From positions 62,001-126,000 of the forward strand of contig JACJXU010000006.1 in the NCBI GenBank assembly GCA_020636475.1: 64,000 nt of DNA. The letters run 5' to 3'. Positions 55,170-64,000 of the stretch are shown here, piece by piece. The DNA comes from Chitinophagales bacterium (GTDB lineage Bacteria; Bacteroidota; Bacteroidia; Chitinophagales; UBA2359). A program made the position numbers and the translations under genes. The notes under the pieces were generated by a model. It searched no databases, was not told where the DNA came from, and worked only from the letters and a program-made list of their open reading frames with translations. The stretch's first letter is position 1; each line of letters opens with the position of its first letter.

Positions 55170-56411
55170 ATGATTCAATTTTCGGAATTTAAATTGAAAA
55201 ATGGCTTAAGGGTAATCCACCAAGCCGACTTCAACACGCCACTGACGGTGGTGTGTGTGTTGTATTATGCCGGAGCAAAATTCGATGCCAAAGATAAATC
55301 CGGCACGGCGCATCTTTTGGAGCATTTGATGTTTGAAGGCTCGCAACATATTCCCAATTTTGATATTCCGCTACAAAATGCGGGCGGCGAAAACAATGCT
55401 TTTACCAACAGCGATGTTGCCTGCTACTACAATATACTCCCCGCCGAAAATATTGAAACGGCTTTTTGGTTGGAAAGCGACCGAATGTTAGGACTGCGCC
55501 TAAACCAAAAAAAATTTAAAGTGCAGCAAAAAGTGGTACTCGAAGAGTTTATTGAAACTTGCACCGACGAACCCTTCGGCGATGTGTGGCATCATTTGCG
55601 CGCTTTGGCATTTCCCGAAAATCATCCGTATTCGTGGCCAGTTTTGGGCAAAAGCCCACAGCATGTAAAAGCTATTACGCTGGAAGATATAGAATCGTTT
55701 TATCATACATATTATGTCCCCAACAATGCAATTTTGGTTGTAGTAGGAGCTATTTCTTTATCGAAAACGAAAAGCCTTACCAAAAAATGGTTTGGTGAAA
55801 TAGCGCGCGGAGAAAAAATACCCAAGTTGAAATTTCCTAAAGGAAAAAGAAAAAAGAACGTGCCGAAAATATTGGAAAGTCCCGTGTCGGTAGAAATGTT
55901 GTATATGGCATTCAAAATTTATCCGCACGCGCATCCGCAATACTTAGTACCCGATATTATTTCCGATTTGCTGGCGGGTTCAAAATCGGCACTTTTGGTG
56001 CAAAAATTAGTAGAAGAAAAGTCCGTTTTTTCTAATATTGACGTTTTTACTACCGACGAAATGGGCGAAGGCTTGTTGGTAATTGAGGCAAAATTGCAAG
56101 CTACTACTACTTTGGTACAAGCCCGCGAGGCTATTTGGCAGCAACTCAGCGATTTTAAAGTCAAAGGAACATCGCCGGAAGCACTGGCAAAAGTTATTCG
56201 CAAAAACGAAGCCGATATTTGCTTTTCCGATGCGCAAATTTTGCACCGAAGCATCAATTTGGCAAACTATAAAATTTCGGGCAACGCCCAAGACATTAAC
56301 ACCGAAATTGCGCGCTATCGCCAAATAAGCACCGCCGATATAGTACAAGTAGCCAAGGATATTTTTGTGTCGGAAAATGAAAGTACGGTGGCGTATCAGT
56401 TAGAAAAATGA
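55170..56411 (+). CDS. M16 family zinc peptidase
   Basis: A 413-residue pitrilysin-type protein. The inverted zinc motif HLLEH lies near residue 50 (GTAHLLEHLMFEG), with the third ligand expected in the helix around VVLEEFIETCTDEPF, and the downstream hall-mark RALAFPENHPYSWPVLG. The start at ATG 55170 (MIQFSEFKLKNGLRV) matches the usual N-terminus; the frame is open upstream to 55035, but that part looks non-coding. There is no signal peptide, so it may act in the cytoplasm or periplasm with a partner subunit. The function is probably peptide degradation. Confidence 0.88.
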   Translation: MIQFSEFKLKNGLRVIHQADFNTPLTVVCVLYYAGAKFDAKDKSGTAHLLEHLMFEGSQHIPNFDIPLQNAGGENNAFTNSDVACYYNILPAENIETAFWLESDRMLGLRLNQKKFKVQQKVVLEEFIETCTDEPFGDVWHHLRALAFPENHPYSWPVLGKSPQHVKAITLEDIESFYHTYYVPNNAILVVVGAISLSKTKSLTKKWFGEIARGEKIPKLKFPKGKRKKNVPKILESPVSVEMLYMAFKIYPHAHPQYLVPDIISDLLAGSKSALLVQKLVEEKSVFSNIDVFTTDEMGEGLLVIEAKLQATTTLVQAREAIWQQLSDFKVKGTSPEALAKVIRKNEADICFSDAQILHRSINLANYKISGNAQDINTEIARYRQISTADIVQVAKDIFVSENESTVAYQLEK

Positions 56412-56418
56412 GGAAAAC

Positions 56419-56928
56419 TTACCAAGTTCCGGCATAGGCTAAGTCGGAAGAAATGTTTTGTTGCAAAAACAAGTATTTCAGCTTAATGATTTGCCGCTGG
56501 TGCAGATAATCGTGGGCGAGCCAGTTTTGGAGAAAAAACAAAGGCGTAACTTCTCCCAGTGCCGGATGCGAAAAAGAAATTTCCCAATTGGGATAGTCCA
56601 GCGATTGCAGCCAACGTATAGATTCGCTACGCGCCTGCAAAAAATTGTGTAAAGTATCCTCAAAATTTTGTTGAAGATAATTTCGCGCTTGCACCCAAGT
56701 TGTAGGACTAATGCGCGGCATTGCTGCTTGTGGCGCAGTCCAAATATGCTGCATCCGCGCCCGAAAATCTTCGTTTTCTTCGTCTAAAAGATGGCAAACC
56801 ACTTCCAACAAACACCAGTGGTCGGCTTGTGGTTTTAAGCGTTGCATTTCGGGTGTGGTATTCTCCAGCAAACTGCGAAATACGGCAGCATTGGCAGCTA
56901 ATTGTGTAATGAAAAAGGCGATGTTCAT
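56419..56928 (-). CDS. DinB family protein
   Basis: A 169-residue helical protein with the DinB pattern: WCLLEVVCHLLDEENEDF in the first metal-ligand helix and LQNWLAHDYLHQRQIIKLKY in the last, with histidines at the expected places. It is probably metal-binding; the reaction is unknown. It lies convergent with the M16 gene 7 bases away and shows little resemblance to the DinB protein at 39985-40542 beyond the motif pattern. Confidence 0.8.
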   Translation of the reverse strand: MNIAFFITQLAANAAVFRSLLENTTPEMQRLKPQADHWCLLEVVCHLLDEENEDFRARMQHIWTAPQAAMPRISPTTWVQARNYLQQNFEDTLHNFLQARSESIRWLQSLDYPNWEISFSHPALGEVTPLFFLQNWLAHDYLHQRQIIKLKYLFLQQNISSDLAYAGTW

Positions 56929-57046
56929 GATGTTGTAAAAATAAAATGTAAAGAAAAATACGCGAATACATGCTTTAATTTAAACAAAATATTATATTGC
57001 AAGTCCAATTAACGATTTTTTAACTTACAAAAAAATACCACAGTTT

Positions 57047-57481
57047 ATGAGAATTTATTTGCTTCTGATAGCAGCCTTTTTTACGCTTGGTGTGCAAGCA
57101 CAAAGTTCCGTATTGGGAAAATGGAAAACTATTGACGATGAAACCAACAAACCAAAATCGATTGTAGAGGTGTATGAAGAAAATGGTAAAGTTTATGGTA
57201 AAATACTAAAACTTTTCCGCGGTCCGGACGAAGACCAAGACCCGGATTGTACCAAATGTACCGATGATAGAAAAAATCAGCGAATTATAGGCATGCAAAT
57301 TATTCGCGATATGAAAAACCACGGCGACTACTGGGACGATGGCACCATTGTAGATCCTAAAAACGGCAAAGTGTATTCTTGTCAATTAACCTTAAAAAAT
57401 GACAACGAATTAGATGTGCGCGGATATTTGGGATTTTCTTTTATAGGGCGTTCCCAAACGTGGATACGCGTGAAAGAGTAG
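57047..57481 (+). CDS. DUF2147 domain exported protein
   Basis: A 144-residue protein with a signal peptide (LLLIAAFFTLGVQAQ) followed by a DUF2147 beta-barrel-like domain: GKWKTIDDETNKPKSIVEV, YGKILKLFRGPDEDQDPDC, WDDGTIVDPKNGKVYSCQL and DVRGYLGFSFIGRSQTWIRV. The family is periplasmic and of unknown function. The single CxxC (DCTKC) could form a disulfide. A terminator follows at 57506-57536. Confidence 0.88.
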   Translation: MRIYLLLIAAFFTLGVQAQSSVLGKWKTIDDETNKPKSIVEVYEENGKVYGKILKLFRGPDEDQDPDCTKCTDDRKNQRIIGMQIIRDMKNHGDYWDDGTIVDPKNGKVYSCQLTLKNDNELDVRGYLGFSFIGRSQTWIRVKE

Positions 57482-57505
57482 AATGTAGCTAAAAAACATA
57501 GCGCG

Positions 57506-57536
57506 CAAGCCGCAGGAACTAAACTTCTGCGGCTTG
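57506..57536. terminator. Shared terminator overlapping the end of the BrkB-type gene
   Basis: CAAGCCGCAG (57506-57515) pairs with CTGCGGCTTG (57527-57536), followed by TTTGTTTTC on the plus strand and preceded by an A-run that gives T on the minus strand. The loop contains the minus-strand stop codon at 57519-57521. Confidence 0.7.
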
Positions 57537-58502
57537 TTTGTTTTCTTGCAACAGCAAATTGTTTCCTTGTTCTATGGCAATATTCATTTCAAAACCAATG
57601 AGCAACATCAGCGAGTTGAGGTAAATCCAAAACATAAAAATCATGAGTGCGCCAATAGAACCATACAACAAGTTATAGCTCGAAAAATGCACCGTATAAT
57701 AGGTAAACAAATAAGAGCTGAGGATAATGAGCAAAGTTGCCGTCATAGAACCTACCGAAAAATAACTCCATTTGTGTTTTACCTGCGGAGCCCAAAAATA
57801 AATAGACGACACTAAATTGAGTACCAGCAAAAGCACCATCAGCCACTTGAACAATGCCAAAATATAGTAGCTAAATTGCGAAATGACATAAATTGTTTCC
57901 AAAAAGCGGTCTAAATAAATTTCGCCAATAATCAGTACGGCAACCGTAAGTAAAAGAATCAACACCAACAGTAGCGTTATTTGCATAGCTATCCAGCGTT
58001 GTTGAAAATAGTTTTGTTTTTTTACAACTTGGGTGGTGCTAATTTCGTTTTTGCCAAACTCGGTAATGAGCGAATGTACGCCATTGGAGGCGAAAATAAG
58101 TGCCAAAATAGAGCCCAGTGAAATAATTCCGCTACTGTTGTTTTCCACGCTGGTAATGCTGTCAATAATATCCATCAGCAAAAAATAAGCACTGGGCGGC
58201 ATACTATCGCGCAGGAGTTCGTAAATAGTGGTTTCGATGGTGCCGATGGGCAAAAATGCCAAGAGTTGCGACATTACCAGAATAAGCGGAAATATGGAAA
58301 AAAAAATGTTGAAAGAAATGGCGGCAGCGCGTGTTTGTAAAGATTCTTTTGCCGACTCGTTGAAAATGAAATGCAGAATATCCGTTACCGACACTCCCCG
58401 ATACTTGATGAGTGAAAGGTAATTGTAAATTTGTTGGTATATTTTGCGTAAAAATTTAGTCAATCTCGGGCTTAAATTAGGAACATCAGTATATTCGGGC
58501 AA
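57519..58502 (-). CDS. YihY/BrkB family inner membrane protein
   Basis: A 327-residue protein with six helices in the YihY (former RNase BN) pattern: KESLQTRAAAISFNIFFSIFP, LGSILALIFASNGVHSLITEF and GSIGALMIFMFWIYLNSLML. It is an inner-membrane protein of unknown function. The start codon is TTG 58502; an in-frame TAG lies 21 bases upstream and no ATG precedes the first conserved block. Confidence 0.85.
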   Translation of the reverse strand: MPEYTDVPNLSPRLTKFLRKIYQQIYNYLSLIKYRGVSVTDILHFIFNESAKESLQTRAAAISFNIFFSIFPLILVMSQLLAFLPIGTIETTIYELLRDSMPPSAYFLLMDIIDSITSVENNSSGIISLGSILALIFASNGVHSLITEFGKNEISTTQVVKKQNYFQQRWIAMQITLLLVLILLLTVAVLIIGEIYLDRFLETIYVISQFSYYILALFKWLMVLLLVLNLVSSIYFWAPQVKHKWSYFSVGSMTATLLIILSSYLFTYYTVHFSSYNLLYGSIGALMIFMFWIYLNSLMLLIGFEMNIAIEQGNNLLLQENKQAAEV

Positions 58503-58606
58503 AGGTACAAATTTTGTACGCCTCTACATAGTGTATTGCGTTTTTGGTGGATTTTGCGATTTAGGAGAGTGGGGCTTTCAAGTTTTGGTGCAGCAAATAA
58601 AAAACC

Positions 58607-58645
58607 AAAAAGCCGATGTTGCAAACAAAACAACATCGGCTTTTT
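58607..58645 (-). terminator. Terminator after the dioxygenase-like gene
   Basis: AAAAAGCCGATGTTG (58607-58621) pairs perfectly with CAACATCGGCTTTTT (58631-58645) around a 9-base loop. It lies 22 bases after the minus-strand stop at 58668. Confidence 0.88.
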
Positions 58646-58667
58646 ATAAAAAATTCAATATAGAAAA

Positions 58668-59675
58668 TTATGCTATATAAGTCATCATTTTAGGCAGACG
58701 GAATACACCGTTTCTGTTTTTGGCTTCCAACTGGTAAATGTAACTGCCGTTAGCTAATCCAAGTTTTTTAGGATTAATATCTATTATATAGTCACCCGTC
58801 ATTTTCGATTCGTCCAGCACTACAGCTACTTTTTTGCCCGATAAGTCCCATAATTCTAACTTCACTTCGGCATTTTGTTTCAAAGTAAAAGGAATGCTCG
58901 TTTGACTTTGGTAAGGATTAGGAAAATTTTGCCCCAAACTAAATACTTTGCCGATTTCTTTTTCAATGTGCCCCAAGCCTGTAGTAGTGCCACTGCCTTG
59001 TACGCTCACTTCTATGGTTGCATCCCAGCCGCCAGTGTCTGCGTTTTCTGTCAAGCTGGTAAGTTGATACTGTACACCATCAGAAAAAATATTGTCTGAA
59101 GCAAAAGTCATCGGGTCGGCACCTTTGGTGTAAAGACTGGAATTTGCTGCATAAATAGCGTTTTTGGTCGCTATATCAAAGGTAAATTGCGAAATAGCCG
59201 AATAAGCCGAACTTACGTGTACTTGAAAATGAATGTGTGCAATACGACCATTGTACCAACCGGGTAAAATAGTAATAAACTCTACTTCGCCATTGGCATC
59301 GCTAAACTGGTAGCCGCGCAAATAAGTGGAGGTAGTGCTGCCGGGATTGTTGTTGGAGTTGTAACCCGAATATACGCCGTCTTTATCGCAGTGCCAAATA
59401 TTCACACGCACGTTTTGCATGGGTTCACAGTTGTCTAAGCCCAGTACTTTTATTTTTACATTTAGCTGCACGCCCGTTCTGTCTTCGCGCACGTCTTGGC
59501 GGAAAAAAGTGTTGTTTTCAGTCAAATCTAAGGGGAAAGGTCCCGCAGTTTCAGAGGGAATTAATACACAAGCATCACCTGTTGCGGTTTTGCTGTTTTG
59601 CGCAAAAGAAGATGTAGGGAGTACCAATCCTAAACTTGCTAAACTGGCACCTTTTAAAAAGTCTTTTCTTCTCAT
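58668..59675 (-). CDS. Intradiol-dioxygenase-like secreted protein with Tat-type signal and T9SS-like tail
   Basis: A 335-residue protein. The start at ATG 59675 gives a twin-arginine signal (MRRKDFLKGASLASLGLVLP). The central part matches the protocatechuate 3,4-dioxygenase beta type: ETAGPFPLD, VNIWHCDKDGVYSGYN and LPGWYNGRIAHIHFQVH, showing two Tyr and two His that would bind ferric iron. Residues from about 255 form a sorting-domain-like module (LGQNFPNPYQSQTSIPFTL...LELWDLSGKKV...GSYIYQLEAK). Substrates are unknown; aromatic or lignin-derived catechols are a guess. The frame is open 22 codons upstream, but that part is not signal-like. Confidence 0.82.
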   Translation of the reverse strand: MRRKDFLKGASLASLGLVLPTSSFAQNSKTATGDACVLIPSETAGPFPLDLTENNTFFRQDVREDRTGVQLNVKIKVLGLDNCEPMQNVRVNIWHCDKDGVYSGYNSNNNPGSTTSTYLRGYQFSDANGEVEFITILPGWYNGRIAHIHFQVHVSSAYSAISQFTFDIATKNAIYAANSSLYTKGADPMTFASDNIFSDGVQYQLTSLTENADTGGWDATIEVSVQGSGTTTGLGHIEKEIGKVFSLGQNFPNPYQSQTSIPFTLKQNAEVKLELWDLSGKKVAVVLDESKMTGDYIIDINPKKLGLANGSYIYQLEAKNRNGVFRLPKMMTYIA

Positions 59676-59825
59676 AACGATTTTTGGTTTTAATATATGA
59701 AATGTCGGAAAATTTGAAATAAAAATAAATAACATTCGCACACAAGTCTTTAGACAATGTTAAGACTAAAACAATTCACATCTCACGTAATTTTTTACAA
59801 GAAAATAACGTTTTCCCTCACGTTT

Positions 59826-60575
59826 TTAAATGCGGTATTGCGCAATTACACCACTATTATTCACTTCAATCAAATAAATCCAATGTTCATTCAACTGGCA
59901 AATTAAGCATCCGTCCTTAATACAGAGGCGTGGGGTTTTGTTGATGGGCGAATCGGTAATGGTCTTGCGAATTAAGCCATGTTGCTTATTCAGCTCAAGT
60001 GTACAGCTTATTTCATCGACTAAAATGTTAATTTTTTCAACATCTTCTACTGCCACTTTCCCTATGGTAGATTTGTCGCTGTTTATAAGCGAAATAGCTT
60101 CTACTCTTGTTGGATAAACGCCTGTGTAGGAATTTTTTTGATAACCGAAATTTGTAATCAAATATTTTACAGTTTGGTTGTACATACTTGAGTTTAAGTA
60201 CTCAAATCCTGAAGGAATACAGCCCAAACTCTTGTTGTTTACCCTGTATTTGTAATCAATATTAGCAAATTCGGGAGCAGGATAACCAATTAGTTTCAAG
60301 TGCGCAGTTCCTTGTATATAGTCGCGCAAACCCATTCCAACATTTGCCGCAGGCACGATAAAAAATAGACTTAGCAAGAGAATAATATATTTTATCGGAT
60401 TGGGTTTTCGTTGCAGCAATTTGTAAGTGGTTGCAATGATGACTATTAGCGAAACAGGAAATATTTGTAAATAAATCGTCAGCCAACAAATGAGAATGCC
60501 CAAAACTAATATTTTAAAGTTTCCGCTTATGTTCAGAGGTTTACACCACAATATTAATAATCTTGCTCGCCACAT
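59826..60575 (-). CDS. Uncharacterised membrane protein
   Basis: Not recognised. From ATG 60575 it is 249 residues: two or three hydrophobic helices in the first 85 residues (ILVLGILICWLTIYLQIFPV, YIILLLSLFFIVPAANVG) and a soluble, beta-rich C-terminal part of about 160 residues with four cysteines, among them GCIPSGFEYLN and LCIKDGCLICQL. This start overlaps the end of leuS by 35 bases; a longer frame from 60638 overlaps by 98. It appears to be translationally coupled to leuS. No terminator was seen after it. Confidence 0.6.
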   Translation of the reverse strand: MWRARLLILWCKPLNISGNFKILVLGILICWLTIYLQIFPVSLIVIIATTYKLLQRKPNPIKYIILLLSLFFIVPAANVGMGLRDYIQGTAHLKLIGYPAPEFANIDYKYRVNNKSLGCIPSGFEYLNSSMYNQTVKYLITNFGYQKNSYTGVYPTRVEAISLINSDKSTIGKVAVEDVEKINILVDEISCTLELNKQHGLIRKTITDSPINKTPRLCIKDGCLICQLNEHWIYLIEVNNSGVIAQYRI

Positions 60576-63309
60576 AAATAAAGCGTTTGGGGGCATTGCC
60601 ATTCGTCCATTGCTGTACGCGCTCTTCTGCCAAAACAATGTTTTTTACTTCGGCTTCCGGCAGCGATTTATCTAACGTTATTTTGTGGCGCAATTTGCCG
60701 TTTATCATTATCGGATACTCAAATGTCGATTCTATCAAATATTTTTCTTCCGCCTGCGGGTAATCTGCCTGATGAATACTAAACGTATTGCCCATCAACG
60801 CCCAAAGTTCTTCAGCAATAAAAGGGGCAAAGGGCGCAATAAGTAAGCAAAGTGGCTCTAATACGGCGCGTTTGTTGCACTGCAAACTACTCAGCTCATT
60901 GGCGCAAACCATAAAACTACTTACGGCAGTATTAAACGAAAAACGCTCAATATCTTCACTTACTTTTTTAATGGTTTTATGCAAAATTTTCAACTCGTTT
61001 TCGTTGGCAACTTCGGCGGATAACTCAAACGCATTTTGCTCGTTGTGAAACAATCGCCAAAACTTGCGGATAAACTTCGCCACGCCTTCAATTCCTTTGG
61101 TGTCCCAGGGTTTGTGTTGCTCTATGGGTCCCAAAAACATTTCAAACATGCGGAAAGTGTCGGCACCGTATTCGGCTACAATTTCATTGGGGTCAACAGT
61201 ATTGTACATTCTTTTCGACATTTTTTCAACCTCTACGCCGCAAACATATTTGCCATTTTCCAACAAAAATTCCGCTTCGCGAAAATCTTCATGCCAGTTG
61301 CGCAATTTGTCAAGGTCTAAAACATCATTTTTATCCACAAAACTAATAGGAATATGGAGTGCAATCGTATCGTGTTGGTCTTTTAGTCCTGCTGATACAA
61401 ACTGATTGGTTTCTTTTATCCGATAAACCAAATTTGACCGTCCCTGAATCATTCCTTGATTGATGAGTTTTTGGAAAGGTTCTTCGGTAGGCACATACCC
61501 CAAATCGAACAGGAATTTGTGCCAAAAGCGTGCGTACAACAAGTGTCCTACGGCGTGTTCGGAGCCACCTAAGTACAAATCCACACTTTTCCAGTAGTGC
61601 AAAGCCTGTTTCGAAGCAAATGCTTGGTCGTTGTGTGCGTCCATATAACGCAAAAAATACCAACTGGAACCGGCATAACCCGGCATAGTATCGGTTTCGC
61701 GGAGGTGATTTTCGTCGTAGCGCACCCAGTCGTTTAAGTTGGCTAAGGGCGAGCGTCCGTCTTTGCTGGGCAAGTAGGAACTCACTTCGGGAAGCGTAAG
61801 CGGAAGTTCGTTTAATGGCAAGGTAGTGGCAATGCCTTGACGGTTGTAAATAATAGGAAACGGCTCGCCCCAGTAACGTTGCCGACTAAAGCCCGCATCG
61901 CGCTGACGATAATTTATTTTTCCCCAACCAATTTCTTTTTCTTCTAAAACAGCAATGGCTTTTTCAATGGCTTCGGGTACTTCCATACCATTCAAAAAGT
62001 CCGAATTTATCATAATGCCCAATTTGTCTTGTTTGCTGGCACCCGGATATTTGCTTTTATCTACTACGTCTATTATTTCCAAGTCAAAATGTTCGGCAAA
62101 AGCCAAGTCGCGTTCATCATCGGCGGGAACAGCCATAATTGCGCCTGTGCCATAACCCGCCAACACATATTCGCTCAACCAAATTGGCAATTTTTTTCCG
62201 GTAAAAGGATGAATACAATAAGCACCCGTAAACACACCACTTATTTTTTTCTCGGCTTGGCGTTCACGCTCCGAGCGGCGATTTACATAATCGACATACG
62301 CTGCTACTGCGTTTTGCTGTTCGGGCGAGCAAATTTCGTTTACCCAAGGATGTTCGGGAGCCAATACCATAAAAGTCGCGCCGAAAATGGTGTCGGGGCG
62401 GGTGGTGAAAATTTCTAATTTTTCGGAAAAATTTTCAATCGGAAAAAATACGGTAGCTCCTTTCGATTTGCCAATCCAGTGGCGTTGTTGTTCTTTCAAG
62501 GCTTCGGACCATTCGAGCTTGTCTAAGCCGGAAAGTAAACGCTCCGAGTAGGCAGTAATGCGCAAAAACCATTGGGCGAGCTTGCGTTTGAGAACCGGAA
62601 ATCCGCCGCGTTCCGAAAAACCATCTTTTACTTCATCATTTGCCAATACCGTGCCCAAACCTTCGCACCACCACACTTCGCTTTCTTGCCGAAATGCCAA
62701 GCGGTAGTTCATCAATACATCGGCTTGTTGGCGAGGGGACATCGCTTTCCATTCGTTTGCCGAAAAAACGGTTTCTTGCGAAGTAGCCGCGTGAATGCGC
62801 TTATTTCCTTCTTTTTCAAAAACATCAACCAATTCTTGCATCGGGCGTGCTTGTTGGCTATCGTTGCAGTAATAATGATGGAAAAGTTGCACAAAAATCC
62901 ATTGCGTCCAGTGGTAATATTTTGGGTCGGAGGTATTCACTTCGCGGTCCCAGTCGTAGTCGAAACCAATGTTGCGCAGTTGGGATTTGAAGGTGGCAAT
63001 ATTTTTGGCAGTTGTTATGGCAGGATGCTGTCCGGTTTGGATAGCGTACTGTTCGGCGGGCAAGCCAAATGCATCGAAACCCATTGGGTGAAGCACATTG
63101 AAGCCGCTCATTCGTTTGAAGCGTGCGTATATATCGGAAGCTATGTAGCCCAAAGGATGCCCAACGTGCAAGCCTGCGCCGGAAGGGTAGGGAAACATGT
63201 CTAAGACATAATATTTGGGCTTGTTGCTATGGTTGCTTACTTGGTAGGTTTTTTCGTTTTCCCAGCGTTGCAAAAACTTCGCTTCTATTTCTTTAAAATT
63301 ATAATCCAT
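60541..63309 (-). CDS. leuS: Leucine-tRNA ligase
   Basis: A 922-residue class Ia synthetase that charges tRNA-Leu. The HIGH motif appears as GLHVGHPLGY and KMSKS as EKMSKRMYNTVDP; the editing domain between them contains TTRPDTIFGATFMVLAPEHP (a 20-residue block with the conserved Thr-rich and Asp residues) and GTGAIMAVPADDERD. I chose ATG 63309 (MDYNFKEIEAKFLQRWE); the frame is open to 63492, but that part is hydrophobic and unlike any family N-terminus. It overlaps the downstream membrane-protein gene. Confidence 0.96.
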   Translation of the reverse strand: MDYNFKEIEAKFLQRWENEKTYQVSNHSNKPKYYVLDMFPYPSGAGLHVGHPLGYIASDIYARFKRMSGFNVLHPMGFDAFGLPAEQYAIQTGQHPAITTAKNIATFKSQLRNIGFDYDWDREVNTSDPKYYHWTQWIFVQLFHHYYCNDSQQARPMQELVDVFEKEGNKRIHAATSQETVFSANEWKAMSPRQQADVLMNYRLAFRQESEVWWCEGLGTVLANDEVKDGFSERGGFPVLKRKLAQWFLRITAYSERLLSGLDKLEWSEALKEQQRHWIGKSKGATVFFPIENFSEKLEIFTTRPDTIFGATFMVLAPEHPWVNEICSPEQQNAVAAYVDYVNRRSERERQAEKKISGVFTGAYCIHPFTGKKLPIWLSEYVLAGYGTGAIMAVPADDERDLAFAEHFDLEIIDVVDKSKYPGASKQDKLGIMINSDFLNGMEVPEAIEKAIAVLEEKEIGWGKINYRQRDAGFSRQRYWGEPFPIIYNRQGIATTLPLNELPLTLPEVSSYLPSKDGRSPLANLNDWVRYDENHLRETDTMPGYAGSSWYFLRYMDAHNDQAFASKQALHYWKSVDLYLGGSEHAVGHLLYARFWHKFLFDLGYVPTEEPFQKLINQGMIQGRSNLVYRIKETNQFVSAGLKDQHDTIALHIPISFVDKNDVLDLDKLRNWHEDFREAEFLLENGKYVCGVEVEKMSKRMYNTVDPNEIVAEYGADTFRMFEMFLGPIEQHKPWDTKGIEGVAKFIRKFWRLFHNEQNAFELSAEVANENELKILHKTIKKVSEDIERFSFNTAVSSFMVCANELSSLQCNKRAVLEPLCLLIAPFAPFIAEELWALMGNTFSIHQADYPQAEEKYLIESTFEYPIMINGKLRHKITLDKSLPEAEVKNIVLAEERVQQWTNGNAPKRFIYVASKIINIVV

Positions 63310-63615
63310 TACTGTTTTCGTATTTTTGGATACAAAGAAACATAAATTGAAAAGAATAAAAAAGAGATACAGTTTTTTTGCTTTGAGTATTCTTTTTGTA
63401 TGGAAGTTCTTTTGACTTTTTTGAGAAAAAGCAAGATTAACGATATTTGCAATGTAAATTGTAAAATAAAATAAATATTTTTGCCCAATCAACCATTTAC
63501 GCTGTGAAAGGACATGGTATTTCTAAATCTGGGGTTTATATAAGAAAAAGACACAAAAAGCCATTGATTTCTCTTTAATTGTGTGAATTTCGCATATTAT
63601 AAAGTGCAAATTTTT
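63310..63615. other. Divergent intergenic region between leuS and the LRR gene
   Basis: 306 AT-rich bases with no convincing gene. A plus-strand TATTTTTG at 63476-63483 could be a -7 box for the LRR gene, 132 bases upstream of its ATG; another TATTTTTG at 63321-63328 faces the same way. No minus-strand box for leuS was identified. Confidence 0.45.
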
Positions 63616-64000
63616 ATGATGTATTCGCGAGAAGTTTTAGAAACCATTCATCAAACACATATTTCGGGCGAACCGAGCTTGCAGCTCTACGGCAAAAGCT
63701 TGCGTGAAGTACCCGCAGAAATAGCTTTGCTGAAAGATATAGAAGAGTTGGATTTAAGCGAAAATCAACTCAGCCGTTTGCCAAAAGAAATAATGGCACT
63801 CCAGAATTTGCGTGTTATCCGATTGGAGTTTAATCAGTTTAAGGAGTTTCCCCAAGAACTTTTGTCCTTGCCATTGTTGGAGGTGATAGATTTGGAAGGA
63901 AATCAAATTGCGCAAATTCCCGAAACTATCGAAAAATTAGAAAATTTGCAATGCCTTACTTTGAACGGCAATCTGTTGAAAAAAATTCCACATGGCATAA
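63616..64000 (+). CDS. Leucine-rich repeat protein (partial, runs off the window)
   Basis: The first 128 codons of a gene continuing past the window edge. After a short N-terminal part (MMYSREVLETIH) come consecutive 23-residue repeats of the form L..L..L.L..N.L..LP.E: IEELDLSENQLSRLPKEI, LRVIRLEFNQFKEFPQEL, LEVIDLEGNQIAQIPETI and LQCLTLNGNLLKKIPHGI. No signal peptide is seen, so it may be intracellular, a protein-binding scaffold. The C-terminal part could hold another domain (for example a Roc GTPase), which cannot be judged here. Confidence 0.85.
   Translation, partial: MMYSREVLETIHQTHISGEPSLQLYGKSLREVPAEIALLKDIEELDLSENQLSRLPKEIMALQNLRVIRLEFNQFKEFPQELLSLPLLEVIDLEGNQIAQIPETIEKLENLQCLTLNGNLLKKIPHGI

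Noticed and set aside
63310..63492. 61-residue N-terminal extension of leuS
   Set aside because: The extension is AT-rich non-coding in character and has no match to leucyl-tRNA synthetase N-termini.

Overview
The window looks like a chromosomal piece of a Bacteroidota bacterium. The evidence is a short RpoD-type sigma factor without region 1.1, promoter-like -7 elements of the form TAnnTTTG in front of several genes, near absence of Shine-Dalgarno sites, several large secreted proteins ending in type IX secretion (T9SS) sorting domains, an alpha-beta fused 2-oxo acid dehydrogenase E1, a GH3/beta-lactamase fusion and a small START-like protein typical of the phylum. I cannot place it below phylum level. 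No rRNA, tRNA, phage or insertion sequence transposase was seen.

Layout. 0-3.4 kb: YfhO-type membrane protein and a family 2 glycosyltransferase, divergent. 3.4-6.9 kb: rpmH, an AT-rich minus-strand insert (an arginase-fold UPF0489 protein and an unannotated 41-residue peptide gene), then rnpA-yidD and purD. 6.9-8.2 kb: a gene-free repeat region with 16 tandem 22-23 bp dyads between two 96 bp direct repeats. 8.2-21.6 kb: surface and secreted proteins (2064-residue repeat protein, reprolysin-like metalloprotease with an upstream rhomboid protease, Asp-box protein). 21.8-26.9 kb: yidC, a von Willebrand A lipoprotein and a PhoX-like phosphatase. 26.9-31.3 kb: a three-gene ABC/HlyD/TolC export operon whose ATPase has altered catalytic motifs. 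31.4-37.9 kb: trxB, an HsdR-N-like nuclease, AMP nucleosidase, holA, the E1 fusion and murB. 37.9-40.9 kb: a cassette (macro-domain protein, frameshifted YhcG nuclease, DinB protein) bracketed by two copies of a structured, MITE-like element. 41-64 kb: mostly housekeeping genes: ffh, rpoD, LptF/G permease, RsmB-type methyltransferase, MarR regulator, GH3/beta-lactamase, nadC, hemH, fhs, yaaA, M16 peptidase, DinB, DUF2147, BrkB-type membrane protein, a secreted intradiol-dioxygenase-like protein, leuS and a partial leucine-rich-repeat gene.

The points most worth a second look are the peptide gene paired with the arginase-fold protein (a possible minimal peptide-modification locus), the two MITE-like elements whose paired arms differ by compensating changes, the frameshifted nuclease between them, the dyad array, and the ABC exporter with a swapped Walker B. 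All functional statements come from motif recognition by eye; no database search was run.
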